From contig NZ_CP035282.1 of the NCBI RefSeq assembly GCF_004103715.1, forward strand, positions 124,001 through 188,000: DNA of 64,000 nucleotides. The letters are read 5' to 3'. Each line of letters begins with the position of its first letter. The stretch's first letter is position 1. The notes beneath the pieces are model-generated. The model saw only the letters and a list, made by a program, of their open reading frames with translations. It ran no database searches and was not told the DNA's origin. Below, piece by piece: positions 47,158-56,185 of the stretch. The DNA is from Acidilutibacter cellobiosedens (GTDB lineage Bacteria > Bacillota > Clostridia > Tissierellales > Acidilutibacteraceae). Both the position numbers and the translations under genes were made by a program.

Positions 47158-47367
47158 TTAAATCATAATTCTATTCGCCATACTTTTATCTAAGGCTACA
47201 CGAGTGTCCTTAACTATTAAAATCACATTTCCGGACATCTCAGATACAACAGTGACATTTTCACCAACTACAAAACCAAGACTTCCTAAAAAACGTCTCG
47301 TTTTATCTTTTCCGGTGATTCTTTTAATACAATTTGGTTCTCCTATTCTTGCCATTGTAAGGGGCAT
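47158..47367 (-). CDS. Second FeoA-family protein
   Basis: 69-residue FeoA-like protein (CIKRITGKDKTRRFLGSLGF, ending in ALDKSMANRIMI). Divergent from the neighbouring FeoA, so the two probably have separate roles or form a mixed complex. AGGAGGG box before the ATG. It is the first gene after the 28-nt palindrome at 47428. Confidence 0.9.
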   Translation of the reverse strand: MPLTMARIGEPNCIKRITGKDKTRRFLGSLGFVVGENVTVVSEMSGNVILIVKDTRVALDKSMANRIMI

Positions 47368-47427
47368 AATACAATCCCTCCTTTTTAAGATTATGACTGT
47401 CTAACCACAATTCAATATATCTGAATA

Positions 47428-47455
47428 ATCAAAGTTAGTCATAACTAACTTTGAT
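47428..47455. promoter_or_regulatory. 28-nt palindrome before the feoA genes, probable DtxR-family operator
   Basis: 12-nt arms (47428-47439 and 47444-47455; ATCAAAGTTAGT and its exact complement) around CATA. No T tract follows on either strand, so it is not a terminator. The GTTAGT/ACTAAC core is shared with the site at 46860 and resembles DtxR-type boxes. Confidence 0.6.
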
Positions 47456-47475
47456 GCTGATAAAATTTATTGTAA

Positions 47476-47778
47476 CTAATTATACTGTCCCACAGCTATA
47501 TTAAAACTTTTGCTTAATGTTTCTTCTATATTTGCCCAACTTCTGCGAGAAAAGAAAATCTTTGCATTGCTGTTTTTTAACTGCTTCTTAATTATTTTTG
47601 TAGTTTGATGGTTTATATAATCGGTCAATACCAAAATGACATCAGTGTTCTTAGGTATTTTTAAAGATTTTTGCTTATTATTTCTTCCCGAAATATGGGT
47701 AACAGTAGAGAATCCTCTCTTTTTTAGATTGTCTTCAATACCGCCTAAATAATCGCCTCCTATCACTAAAAGACTCAT
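47476..47778 (-). CDS. DUF2325 protein, first gene of the feo unit
   Basis: 100-residue cytoplasmic protein of the DUF2325 family: LLVIGGDYLGGIEDNLKKRG, THISGRNNKQKSL, VILVLTDYINHQT, KIFFSRRSWANIEE. Its fold looks like a small Rossmann-type or receiver-like domain, function unknown. It is 108 nt upstream of the first feoA on the same strand, and a Fur-box-like site lies 113 nt before its start, so it is probably iron-regulated. GGAGG box 9 nt before the ATG. Confidence 0.82.
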   Translation of the reverse strand: MSLLVIGGDYLGGIEDNLKKRGFSTVTHISGRNNKQKSLKIPKNTDVILVLTDYINHQTTKIIKKQLKNSNAKIFFSRRSWANIEETLSKSFNIAVGQYN

Positions 47779-47890
47779 ATACCATTTCCTCCTATTATAG
47801 TTTTATATTTTTAACTCAATCTTAATTACTTTTATGTGGTGGATCAATATTGTATTTACATTAGTATATGTATGCATTCAATAATACTAA

Positions 47891-47905
47891 TGATAATCAT
47901 TTTCA
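47891..47905. promoter_or_regulatory. Fur-box-like site before the feo/DUF2325 unit
   Basis: TGATAAT-C-ATTTTCA matches the 7-1-7 Fur consensus TGATAATnATTATCA at 14 of 15 positions. The 355-nt gap 47779-48133 also holds the start of the plus-strand secreted-protein gene and its TATAAT-like box near 48027; nothing else is evident. Confidence 0.6.
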
Positions 47906-48133
47906 TATCTAATATTATAGTATTATAAATTATCAACAAAGTCAAATGTTTTTTAGATAATATAGCGTTTGCCCATAAAAATTTTATTAGATTTTAACTT
48001 TTTTGTAACTACTTCGTATATATATAATGGTAGAATAAAAAAAGTGAAAGAAGTTTTTAATATTCTGCAGAGGTTATAAATAAATGGGTAATATATTTAT
48101 AACAAGAAAAATAATCGAAAGGGGATTGTAAGT

Positions 48134-48946
48134 GTGAAAAAAAAGGTTATGTTTTTATTCTTAGTTGTAATTATGGGCATATTTTCTTTTAGTTATTCTT
48201 ATGCTGATGAAATTCAACAATCAGGAATAAATAAAATTGTTCTTTCAGAAGGTGAAAGAATAATTCAGTTGAAAAAAGAAGATGTAAACGGAGACGGGGT
48301 GAAAGATTCCGTTTATATGATAGGCAAGAATTTATTTGCAGATAGTATATATAGTTCTATACAGGTAAAGGTACTTGACGGGAAGACTAATGATATATTT
48401 GATATAGATTTTGGGGATTTTGCAGGATATGGAGGGAAGATGGAAGTAGTAGATTTCACAGGAGATAAAATTCCCGAAATAATGATTTCCGCAGATACAG
48501 GAGGAAGCGGAGGCATAGTAGATACAAGAATAGCTTCATTTAAAGATAACAAGACCAATATAATATATGGTGAAGAAGAAAATAAAGGATTTAATTTCAC
48601 TGGAAAGTTTATTGACGGATTTAAAGTTGAGTTAAGAAGTGATTTTTTAAAAAATCCATTAACGTTAGATGTAAGCAGAAATTCTTCTTCATATATAGAA
48701 GGTGATATATATTCAAAAGACGGGAAATTTATCGGTAAAAATACAGAGCCCTGGTCTGATTCCTTTGGAAAGATTGATGCAATAGATTATGACGGAGACG
48801 GAACATATAATATTGAAGGAGTACAACGTATATCGGGAGCTTGGCATGCCGACGGGATATCTACGGTAACATCCGAATGGAATTATAAAGATGGAAAATG
48901 GAGCCCCATTTCAGCAGAATATACTGTACCTTTAAATTTAGAGTAA
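48134..48946 (+). CDS. Secreted protein with VCBS/FG-GAP-like calcium-type motifs
   Basis: 270 residues with a Sec signal peptide (KKK, hydrophobic 5-20, probable cleavage after SYA near residue 24). The mature part has two acidic loops of DxDGDG type, VNGDGVKDS and DYDGDGTYN, as in VCBS/FG-GAP repeat proteins, and a glycine-rich stretch SADTGGSGG. Similar exported proteins occur in spore-forming Clostridia, but the function is unknown. Start GTG 48134 after GGGGAT. Single gene with its own terminator. Confidence 0.75.
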   Translation: MKKKVMFLFLVVIMGIFSFSYSYADEIQQSGINKIVLSEGERIIQLKKEDVNGDGVKDSVYMIGKNLFADSIYSSIQVKVLDGKTNDIFDIDFGDFAGYGGKMEVVDFTGDKIPEIMISADTGGSGGIVDTRIASFKDNKTNIIYGEEENKGFNFTGKFIDGFKVELRSDFLKNPLTLDVSRNSSSYIEGDIYSKDGKFIGKNTEPWSDSFGKIDAIDYDGDGTYNIEGVQRISGAWHADGISTVTSEWNYKDGKWSPISAEYTVPLNLE

Positions 48947-48968
48947 ATAATGGATAAATAAAATTTTA

Positions 48969-49007
48969 GATACTTTGTATAAATAATTTATACAAAGTAT
49001 CTTTTTT
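48969..49007 (+). terminator. Intrinsic terminator after the secreted-protein gene
   Basis: 15-bp perfect stem (48969-48983 with 48987-49001), 3-nt loop, then six T. Confidence 0.88.
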
Positions 49008-49064
49008 GTACTTAATTGTTGTATAATATCTTATGAATATAATTATCTGAAGGGAGAATATAAT

Positions 49065-49334
49065 ATGTACGAATTTATTCCAAGGGGGGTTTGCTCCAGA
49101 AGAATTTTTTTTAACATAGAAGACGGGAAGATTAAAGATTTAAATTTTGTCGGAGGCTGTAATGGAAACCTTCAAGGGATATCAAGATTAGTCGAAGGCA
49201 TGACTCCTGAAGAAGTGATAAAAAAGCTTTCCGGAATTAAGTGCGGAGGGAAGAAAACGTCATGTCCGGATCAGCTATCGAGAGCATTAACCGAATATTT
49301 GAAAACAAGTGATGAAAAAGCGGCAAGTAATTAG
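49065..49334 (+). CDS. TSCPD-domain protein (TIGR03905 type)
   Basis: 89-residue protein with conserved cysteines: GVCSRR at the start, FVGGCNGNLQG in the middle, and GIKCGGKKTSCPDQL at the end, the last giving the TSCPD-type signature. Similar domains close vitamin B12-dependent ribonucleotide reductases, where the cysteines may bind metal; the free-standing form has no known function. GAAGGGAG box, single-gene unit. Confidence 0.85.
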   Translation: MYEFIPRGVCSRRIFFNIEDGKIKDLNFVGGCNGNLQGISRLVEGMTPEEVIKKLSGIKCGGKKTSCPDQLSRALTEYLKTSDEKAASN

Positions 49335-49342
49335 TTGGATTA

Positions 49343-49380
49343 TAAAAGGTTGGTATTTTAATAATACCAGCCTTTTATTT
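49343..49380 (+). terminator. Intrinsic terminator after the TSCPD gene
   Basis: 15-bp stem with one mismatch or G-U pair (AAAAGGTTGGTATT with AATACCAGCCTTTT), 5-nt loop, then T4. Confidence 0.75.
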
Positions 49381-49399
49381 TAAAAAAATAAAAAATATC

Positions 49400-49427
49400 T
49401 TTACAAATGTTTTATTCGGGGTATAAT
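49400..49427 (+). promoter_or_regulatory. Promoter of the copper operon
   Basis: TTTACA (49400-49405), 16-nt spacer, TATAAT (49422-49427). The GC-rich palindrome at 49440 falls just after the expected start point. Confidence 0.6.
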
Positions 49428-49439
49428 AATATTGACAGG

Positions 49440-49459
49440 CCCCATATGGGGAGGGGTAT
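49440..49459. promoter_or_regulatory. Putative CsoR operator
   Basis: Perfect 12-nt palindrome CCCCATATGGGG (49440-49451) extended by AGGGGTAT. GC-rich, pseudo-palindromic sites with CCC/GGG runs around the promoter are the known CsoR type, and a csoR gene closes this operon. Confidence 0.6.
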
Positions 49460-49477
49460 CTAAAGGAGATGATATTT

Positions 49478-51847
49478 ATGGATAAAATTAAAACTACCAT
49501 TGGCGTTCATGGAATGACTTGTGCTGCATGTGCTTCAAGAATCGAGAAGGCACTTTTAAAACAGGAAGGCGTGGATAGCGCCTCTGTAAACTTATTGGCC
49601 GAAAAGGCTGTTATAGAATATGACAAGGGCAAAACCGACATGGAAAATTTGATTAAGACTATAGAGAGAACAGGGTATGAGGCAGTTTTTGATAGAGCAA
49701 CTTTTTTGATAGGAGGCATGACCTGCGCTGCATGTGCTGCAAGGGTAGAGAAAAGTTTAAAGAAGGTAAACGGGGTAGTAAATGCTAATGTAAACCTTGC
49801 TACAAATAAAGCATCGGTGGAGTATTCAAAGGATGATACAGATATTAAAAGTTTAATAAAAGCAGTTGAAAAAGCAGGATACAAGGCTGAATTAGAGGAA
49901 AAATCAAATCCGGACAAAGAAAAGGAAGCGAGAGAAAAAGAAATTAAATCTTTAAAAACATCTTTTATAATATCTGCAATATTCAGTATACCTTTATTTT
50001 CAGCAATGTTTTTCCATATGGCCGGTATTCATACTATACTTTCTAACGGATATTTTCAGCTGATATTGGCTACTGTGGTACAGTTCGGAGTAGGCTACAG
50101 ATTTTATAAAGGGGCCTTTGTTTCTTTGAGAGGCGGAGGAGCCAATATGGATGTACTTGTAGCAATGGGAACATCAGCCGCTTATTTCTTCAGTCTGTAC
50201 AATTTGATTATGGGGATGGAAATGTATTATTTTGAAGCATCTGCTATGATTATTACTTTAATATTGCTGGGAAAAACTTTTGAAGCTGTGGCCAAAGGAA
50301 AGACATCGGAAGCCATTAAAAAATTGATGGGTCTTCAACCTAAAACTGCTAAAATAATAGTAGACGGTTCAGAAAAAGATATACCTATAGAAGAAGTTCA
50401 GGTAGGGGACATAATAGTGGTTCGTCCCGGAGAAAGAATACCTGTAGATGGAGAGATAATAAAGGGGAATTCCTCCGTAGATGAGTCCATGATTACGGGA
50501 GAAAGCATCCCTGTAGATAAAAAAGAAGGGGATGAGGTAATAGGGGCCACTATTAATAAGTATGGTACTTTTAATTTTAAGGCAACAAAGGTTGGAAAAG
50601 ATACGGCTTTGTCTCAAATTATAAAATTAGTAGAAGATGCCCAAGGTTCCAAGGCTCCTGTTCAGAGGCTGGCAGATAAAATATCGTCAATATTCGTTCC
50701 CACGGTTATATTAGTGGCTGTAGCTACATTTCTTCTTTGGTATTTTGTAAAGGGTGACTTTACTTCGGGACTTATTAATGCCGTATCCGTATTGGTTATT
50801 GCCTGCCCCTGTGCTTTAGGGCTGGCTACTCCTACAGCTATAATGGTAGGAACCGGTAAAGGAGCAGAAAACGGCATCTTGATCAAAAGCGGTGAACATT
50901 TGGAAAAAACTCATGAATTGGATACTCTGATATTTGATAAGACAGGAACCATTACAAAAGGTGAACCCGAAATCACGGATATAGTTGTCTTTGACGGCAA
51001 TGAAGAAGAAGTATTAAGACTTGCCGCCATAGCGGAAAAAACTTCTGAGCACCCCCTTGCCAAAGCTATTGTGCAAAAGGCTGAGGAAAGAAACATGGAT
51101 ATTGAAATTTCCGAAAAATTTGCTGCTATTCCCGGGAGAGGGATTCATGCAACTATTGAAGGGAAAGAAGTATATATAGGTAACAGAAGGCTTATGGAAG
51201 AAACGGGAGTTGAAATGGATGATGTGAAAGACGAACTGTTTCGACTTGAAGGAGAAGGGAAAACCTCTATGATATTGGCTGTGAATGGGAAAATTTCAGG
51301 AATAATAGCTGTTGCCGACAGTGTTAAGGATAATTCAGAAGAAGCTATCAGAGAATTAAAAAATGCCGGATTAAATATATATATGATCACGGGAGATAAT
51401 GAAAGAACGGCTAAGGCGATTGCCAATGAAGTAGGGATAGATAATGTTCTGGCTGATGTCCTTCCCGAGAATAAAGCCAAAGTAGTAGAAAAATTAAGAG
51501 GAGAAGGTAAATTTGTAGGAATGATAGGAGACGGCATAAATGATGCTCCCGCATTGGCAGCATCTGATGTAGGCTTTGCCATAGGTACAGGTACGGATGT
51601 GGCTATGGAGGCCGCCGATATTACCCTTATGAGAGGGGATTTAAGGGGTATAGTTACGTCTATCAGGTTAAGCCGTAGAACCATGAGAACTATAAAGCAA
51701 AATCTGTTTTGGGCGTTTGCCTATAATACGGTTGGAATACCTATTGCGGCTTTGGGATTTTTAAATCCCATGATAGCCGGAGCGGCAATGGCTTTTAGTT
51801 CAGTTTCGGTTGTAACAAATTCATTAAGGCTAAAAAAATTTAAATAA
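49478..51847 (+). CDS. copA: Copper-exporting P1B-type ATPase
   Basis: 789 residues. Two N-terminal metal-binding domains with [10 protein letters not shown] (Cys15/Cys18) and [10 protein letters not shown], eight membrane spans, the ion motif CPCALG, phosphorylation site DKTGTITKG, the SEHPLAKAI histidine motif and hinge [10 protein letters not shown]. The CPC motif and the partners copZ and csoR indicate Cu(I) efflux. The frame opens at 49469, but that ATG abuts AAAGGAG; ATG 49478 is properly spaced. Confidence 0.96.
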   Translation: MDKIKTTIGVHGMTCAACASRIEKALLKQEGVDSASVNLLAEKAVIEYDKGKTDMENLIKTIERTGYEAVFDRATFLIGGMTCAACAARVEKSLKKVNGVVNANVNLATNKASVEYSKDDTDIKSLIKAVEKAGYKAELEEKSNPDKEKEAREKEIKSLKTSFIISAIFSIPLFSAMFFHMAGIHTILSNGYFQLILATVVQFGVGYRFYKGAFVSLRGGGANMDVLVAMGTSAAYFFSLYNLIMGMEMYYFEASAMIITLILLGKTFEAVAKGKTSEAIKKLMGLQPKTAKIIVDGSEKDIPIEEVQVGDIIVVRPGERIPVDGEIIKGNSSVDESMITGESIPVDKKEGDEVIGATINKYGTFNFKATKVGKDTALSQIIKLVEDAQGSKAPVQRLADKISSIFVPTVILVAVATFLLWYFVKGDFTSGLINAVSVLVIACPCALGLATPTAIMVGTGKGAENGILIKSGEHLEKTHELDTLIFDKTGTITKGEPEITDIVVFDGNEEEVLRLAAIAEKTSEHPLAKAIVQKAEERNMDIEISEKFAAIPGRGIHATIEGKEVYIGNRRLMEETGVEMDDVKDELFRLEGEGKTSMILAVNGKISGIIAVADSVKDNSEEAIRELKNAGLNIYMITGDNERTAKAIANEVGIDNVLADVLPENKAKVVEKLRGEGKFVGMIGDGINDAPALAASDVGFAIGTGTDVAMEAADITLMRGDLRGIVTSIRLSRRTMRTIKQNLFWAFAYNTVGIPIAALGFLNPMIAGAAMAFSSVSVVTNSLRLKKFK

Positions 51848-51863
51848 ATTAAGGAGGATATTT

Positions 51864-52073
51864 ATGAAAAAAACAGTATTTATAGAAGGAATGTCTTGTT
51901 CTCATTGCGCAAATGCAGTGAAAGAATCATTGGAAGCGTTAGACGGAGTTGATAAAGTAAAGGTTGACTTAAAAGGCAAAAAGGCTGTAGTCAAAGGAGA
52001 AAATTTGGATGATGGAGAGATAAAAAAAGCGGTTAGTGATGCGGGATATGAAGTGGTAAATATTACAGAATAG
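51864..52073 (+). CDS. copZ: Copper chaperone CopZ
   Basis: 69-residue heavy-metal-associated domain with GMSCSHCANAV (Cys12, Cys15) that delivers Cu(I) to CopA. It starts 16 nt after copA behind AAGGAGG. Confidence 0.94.
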   Translation: MKKTVFIEGMSCSHCANAVKESLEALDGVDKVKVDLKGKKAVVKGENLDDGEIKKAVSDAGYEVVNITE

Positions 52074-52085
52074 TTGGTGATGTAA

Positions 52086-52358
52086 ATGATGAACGAAGAA
52101 AAACAGGCTGCCATGAATCTTTTGAAAACTGCAAGAGGACAACTTGATGGAATTGTTAAAATGATTGAAGATGACAGATATTGTGTGGACATTTCCAAGC
52201 AGATCCTTTCTGCCATGGCGTTATTAAAGAAGGCAAATATAGATATATTGGATCAGCATATCAGGCACTGTGTCAGAACAGCGATTTTGGAAGGAGAGGA
52301 ACAAGGGGATCAGAAAATAGACGAGATAATAAATATAATAGAGAAGTATATGAAATAA
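52086..52358 (+). CDS. csoR: Copper-sensing repressor, CsoR family
   Basis: 90-residue all-helical repressor. The Cu(I) ligands are in the CsoR spacing: Cys33, His58 and Cys62 (Cys-x24-His-x3-Cys). Copper binding should release it from the palindrome before copA and so induce the operon, including its own gene. ATG 52086 or the adjacent ATG 52089 may be the start. Confidence 0.92.
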   Translation: MMNEEKQAAMNLLKTARGQLDGIVKMIEDDRYCVDISKQILSAMALLKKANIDILDQHIRHCVRTAILEGEEQGDQKIDEIINIIEKYMK

Positions 52359-52398
52359 GAAAAATTTAATGGGGCAGTTCCTTGAGCTGCCCCATTAA
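52359..52398. terminator. Hairpin between the copper operon and clpB
   Basis: 12-bp perfect stem (52366-52377 with 52387-52398), 9-nt loop. On the minus strand it runs into ATTTTT, a good clpB terminator; on the plus strand the T tract is poor. Confidence 0.75.
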
Positions 52399-52400
52399 CA

Positions 52401-54989
52401 TTATTCAACACGAAAAACTAAACTGTTTTTGTCCACGTCTATTATCACTTTATCCTTATCCTTTATATCGCCCTTAATAATCATTTTTCCAAGCTCGGTT
52501 TCCAAATTCTTTTCCAAAAACCTTTTTATAGGTCTTGCACCGTATTGTACCGAATACGCTTTATCTAAAACAAATTCCTTTGCGGCACCGGTTAAATTTA
52601 AAGTGATTTCTCTGTCTTCAAGCCTTTTTTCTATTTCATTCATTAACAAATCAATTATTTCATATATTTCATCTTTTTGAAGAGGCTTAAACGTTACTAT
52701 TTCATCAATTCTGTTTAAAAATTCAGGTTTAAAAGTCCTTCTCATTTCTTCGTTAACCTTTTCTTTTGCAAATTCGGAAATACTGCCGTCATCCTTTAAA
52801 CCTTCCAACAGATAAGAAGATCCTAAGTTTGATGTCATTATTATGACCGTATGTCTGAAATCTACCGTTCTTCCTTGATTATCTGTAAGTCTCCCGTCGT
52901 CGAGAACCTGAAGGAGTATATTAAAGACATCAGGATGAGCTTTTTCTATTTCATCAAAGAGTATCACCGAATATGGTTTTCTTCTTACCGCTTCCGTTAA
53001 TTGCCCTCCTTCATCATATCCTACATATCCCGGGGGAGCACCGATAAGTCTTGATACAGAGAATTTTTCCATATATTCACTCATATCAATTCTTATCATA
53101 TTTCTTTCATCATCAAAGAGTGCTTCGGTTAAAGCCTTAGCAAGTTCGGTCTTTCCTACTCCCGTAGGACCAAGAAATATAAAAGAACCTACAGGCCTGT
53201 TTAATGCCTTAAGTCCTGCCCTTGCTCTTAAGACTGCATTAGACACGTCTTCTACTGCTTCATCTTGACCTATTACTCTTTTATGAAGGATTTTATTTAA
53301 ATTCAGCAATTTTTCCCTTTCACTTTGAACTAATTTGGTAATAGGTATTCCTGTCCATTTAGAAACAACTTCAGCGACTTCCTCTTCGGTAACCTCTTCT
53401 TTTAACATCCTTTCGCCGCCTTTATTGGCATTCTTGGCAACTTCCAATTCTTTTTCCAATGCAGGGAGCTTACCGTATTTAAGTTCTGAAAGCTTCCCCA
53501 AGTCGTATTTTCTTTGAGCTTCTTCAATCTCCCATTTTAACTTATCTATCTGTTCCTTTATTTCCTTTACTTTTCTTATATTCTTCTTTTCACTTTCCCA
53601 TTGAGCTTTTTTTACATCATAATCGGATTTATATTCGGAAAGCTCTTTTTCTAACTTTTTCAGTCTTTTTAGAGAACTCTCGTCGGTTTCTTTTTTAAGA
53701 GCCTCTCTCTCAATTTCAAGCTGCATTATTTTCCTTCGAATTTCGTCTAATTCTACAGGCATACTGTCTATTTCCGTTCTGATCATGGCAGATGCTTCAT
53801 CCATTAGGTCTATTGCTTTATCGGGAAGGAACCTGTCGCTTATATATTTGTCGGAAAGAGTAGCACAAGCAATAACTGCTCCATCGGAGATTCTGATACC
53901 GTGATGAATTTCATACTTTTCTTTAATTCCTCTCAAAATGGAGATGGTATCTTCTACTGACGGCTGATCCACTAACACCTTCTGGAATCTCCTTTCCAAA
54001 GCCGCATCCTTTTCGATATATTTTCTGTACTCATCCAAAGTAGTGGCACCTATACAATGAAGCTCTCCTCTGGCAAGCATTGGTTTCAAAAGATTAGATG
54101 CATCCATTGAGCCTTCCGTTCTTCCTGCACCGACGATATTGTGAATTTCATCGATGAACATTATTATTTTCCCTTCGGATTTTTCTACTTCTTTAAGAAC
54201 CGTTTTTAATCTTTCTTCGAATTCTCCTCTATACTTAGCCCCTGCAATTAATGCTCCCATGTCCAAAGCAAATATGGTCTTTTCTTTAAGGCCCTCCGGG
54301 ACATCTCCGTTTACAATTCTTAAGGCAAGTCCTTCCACTATTGCGGTTTTTCCTACTCCCGGTTCTCCTATTAATACAGGGTTATTTTTTGTTCTTCTGG
54401 AAAGTATTCTGATCACATTTCGGATTTCATCGTCTCTTCCTATAACAGGATCCAATTTTCCGCTTTTAGCTTCTTCTACCAAGTTTCTTCCGAATTTTTT
54501 TAACGGATTATAGGTATCTTCCGGATTATCGGAAGTAATGGTTTGATTTCCCCTTATTTTCTTTAATGCTTCTAAGAATCGTTCCAAATTTATATTATAT
54601 TTTTTAAATATTTTTTCAGACGGAATATTTTTTTCTTTTAATAGTGCAATGTAAAGATGCTCTACTCCTACATATTCGTCTCCGAATTTTTTCAATTCAT
54701 CTTCTGACTTTAACAGTATTTTTGAAAATGTTCTGGAAGGATATACGGCACTTGAACCGTCGCCGTACTGCTTAGGCAAATTTTTAACATCTTTCTCTAC
54801 ATCAGCAGTTATAAGAGATGGTTTTTCTCCCATAAAAGACAGTACTTTTGGAATCAGACCTTCCTCTTGAGTCATAAGGGCCAGATGAAGATGCAGCTCT
54901 TCAATTTGAGGATTTTCGTATTTTATTGTTAGTTCCTGTGCTCTCTGTATAGCTTCTTGGCTTTTTTGGGTAAATTTGTTTATATCCAT
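52401..54989 (-). CDS. clpB: Disaggregase ClpB
   Basis: Hexameric AAA+ chaperone of 862 residues that works with DnaK to dissolve aggregates. N-terminal domain (about 1-145), first ATPase with [10 protein letters not shown], coiled-coil middle domain (about 395-520), and second ATPase with [12 protein letters not shown] and [14 protein letters not shown]. Start is ATG 54989 after GAGGTGAT; an upstream in-frame ATG adds three residues. It lies 11 nt after the dnaJ-like gene, under the same CtsR operator. Confidence 0.96.
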   Translation of the reverse strand: MDINKFTQKSQEAIQRAQELTIKYENPQIEELHLHLALMTQEEGLIPKVLSFMGEKPSLITADVEKDVKNLPKQYGDGSSAVYPSRTFSKILLKSEDELKKFGDEYVGVEHLYIALLKEKNIPSEKIFKKYNINLERFLEALKKIRGNQTITSDNPEDTYNPLKKFGRNLVEEAKSGKLDPVIGRDDEIRNVIRILSRRTKNNPVLIGEPGVGKTAIVEGLALRIVNGDVPEGLKEKTIFALDMGALIAGAKYRGEFEERLKTVLKEVEKSEGKIIMFIDEIHNIVGAGRTEGSMDASNLLKPMLARGELHCIGATTLDEYRKYIEKDAALERRFQKVLVDQPSVEDTISILRGIKEKYEIHHGIRISDGAVIACATLSDKYISDRFLPDKAIDLMDEASAMIRTEIDSMPVELDEIRRKIMQLEIEREALKKETDESSLKRLKKLEKELSEYKSDYDVKKAQWESEKKNIRKVKEIKEQIDKLKWEIEEAQRKYDLGKLSELKYGKLPALEKELEVAKNANKGGERMLKEEVTEEEVAEVVSKWTGIPITKLVQSEREKLLNLNKILHKRVIGQDEAVEDVSNAVLRARAGLKALNRPVGSFIFLGPTGVGKTELAKALTEALFDDERNMIRIDMSEYMEKFSVSRLIGAPPGYVGYDEGGQLTEAVRRKPYSVILFDEIEKAHPDVFNILLQVLDDGRLTDNQGRTVDFRHTVIIMTSNLGSSYLLEGLKDDGSISEFAKEKVNEEMRRTFKPEFLNRIDEIVTFKPLQKDEIYEIIDLLMNEIEKRLEDREITLNLTGAAKEFVLDKAYSVQYGARPIKRFLEKNLETELGKMIIKGDIKDKDKVIIDVDKNSLVFRVE

Positions 54990-55000
54990 ATATATCACCT

Positions 55001-55945
55001 CTATGTTCTGGGATTATACCCGCAAATATTTTTTAACTCCTTATAAAGTTTTTCTTCCTCCTTAGAAAGAACATTAGGATTGACTATTAAAATTTCTATA
55101 TATAAATCTCCTGTATTATTTTTCATATCCTTATATCCTTTGGAGGGGATTCTTATTTTCTGACCGGATTGAACTCCGGCAGGAATTTTGACTTTTATTT
55201 TTCCTGAAATCGTACTTACTACCAACTTAGTTCCAAAAGCTGCTTCCCACGGTAAGAGCTTAATTTTGGTGATTATGTCCAAACCTTTTATTTCATATTC
55301 TGAATTATTTAATATATTTATCTTTATATAGATGTCTCCCCTTACGCCTACTTTTTCCCCTCTGATTTTTATTTTTTTATTGGGAAGTATGCCCTTTGGA
55401 ATCTTTACGGAAATAGTTTTGAGTTCATTTCCTATATACAAAGATATTCGTTTTTCGACACCATTATAGGCTTCCTCCAAACTGATACCTAACTCTGTTT
55501 CATAATTTTGTCTGGGTTCTTCGTAGAAAGAAGTTCTTCTTCTGCCGGTATTTCCTCTAAACAGATCTTCTATGTTGGAATCATTTCCACCAAAGAACAT
55601 ATTGAAGAAATCGCTAAAACCATCAAAATTGCCGCCATTACCAGTAGTATAAGTATATTTAAACCCCTTTCCGGAATTATCAAATCCAAATTGAGAGGGG
55701 TCAAAATCCTGACCGTTAGAAAAATTATAGCCACTGCCAAAGGCATCATATTTTTTTCGTTTTGCTTCATCTCCAAGAACTTCATTTGCTTCATTTATAT
55801 CTTTAAATTTTTCTTGGGCCTTAGGGTCGCCTTGATTTAAATCAGGATGATATTTTTTGGCAAGTTTTCTGTAAGCCGTCTTAATCTCATCCTGAGTTGC
55901 ATTCTTATCCACACCTAATATTTTATAATAATCCTTATATTGCAT
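55001..55945 (-). CDS. DnaJ-class co-chaperone without zinc finger (CbpA-like)
   Basis: 314-residue J-domain protein. The J domain holds HPD at residues 33-35; a Gly/Phe-rich linker follows (about 75-130), then the DnaJ C-terminal substrate domains (from about 150). The four CxxCxGxG zinc repeats of canonical DnaJ are absent, so it is a type B protein. ATG 55945 follows AGGAGG; the open frame upstream adds 28 residues foreign to the family and covers the operator region. It probably passes substrates to DnaK and the co-transcribed ClpB. Confidence 0.92.
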   Translation of the reverse strand: MQYKDYYKILGVDKNATQDEIKTAYRKLAKKYHPDLNQGDPKAQEKFKDINEANEVLGDEAKRKKYDAFGSGYNFSNGQDFDPSQFGFDNSGKGFKYTYTTGNGGNFDGFSDFFNMFFGGNDSNIEDLFRGNTGRRRTSFYEEPRQNYETELGISLEEAYNGVEKRISLYIGNELKTISVKIPKGILPNKKIKIRGEKVGVRGDIYIKINILNNSEYEIKGLDIITKIKLLPWEAAFGTKLVVSTISGKIKVKIPAGVQSGQKIRIPSKGYKDMKNNTGDLYIEILIVNPNVLSKEEEKLYKELKNICGYNPRT

Positions 55946-55985
55946 AAATACACACCTCCTAACTCCTTGGAGAAAAAGATTTAAC

Positions 55986-56002
55986 TTTGACTTTCTTTGA
56001 CC
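55986..56002 (-). promoter_or_regulatory. CtsR operator before the dnaJ-like/clpB operon
   Basis: On the minus strand GGTCAAA-GAA-AGTCAAA, identical to site 1 before hsp20; the identity continues for six more bases (GTTAAA). It overlies the expected transcription start. Confidence 0.88.
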
Positions 56003-56012
56003 TTTCAATAAT

Positions 56013-56041
56013 ATTATAATAACTGACATTTAAAAAATCAA
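56013..56041 (-). promoter_or_regulatory. Promoter of the dnaJ-like/clpB operon
   Basis: Minus strand TTGATT (56041-56036), 17-nt spacer, TATAAT (56018-56013), then the CtsR site 10 nt later. Confidence 0.7.
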
Positions 56042-56137
56042 TAGATTATTTAAATATATTTTATCCATTTTTAATATTTTTTTATAACCCATAGGAAAGC
56101 CATAATATACCTTAGTATGTGATCCAAAGTAAGTTTC

Positions 56138-56181
56138 AAAAAAGGCTTCTATTAATATGGTAATATTTCAATATAGAAGCC
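56138..56181 (-). terminator. Intrinsic terminator after ubiB
   Basis: 9-bp stem GGCTTCTAT/ATAGAAGCC (56144-56152 with 56173-56181), 20-nt loop, six T on the minus strand. Confidence 0.65.
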
Positions 56182-56185
56182 CTTT

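Noticed and set aside
49335-49477. Palindrome before copA as a terminator of the TSCPD gene
   Set aside because: That gene already has its own hairpin with T tract at 49343; the CCCCATATGGGG palindrome has no loop and no T tract, so an operator is the better reading.
51145-51684. 179-codon minus-strand frame inside copA
   Set aside because: Antisense shadow of a conserved ATPase region; low-complexity Ser/Ile/Leu composition and no ribosome binding site.
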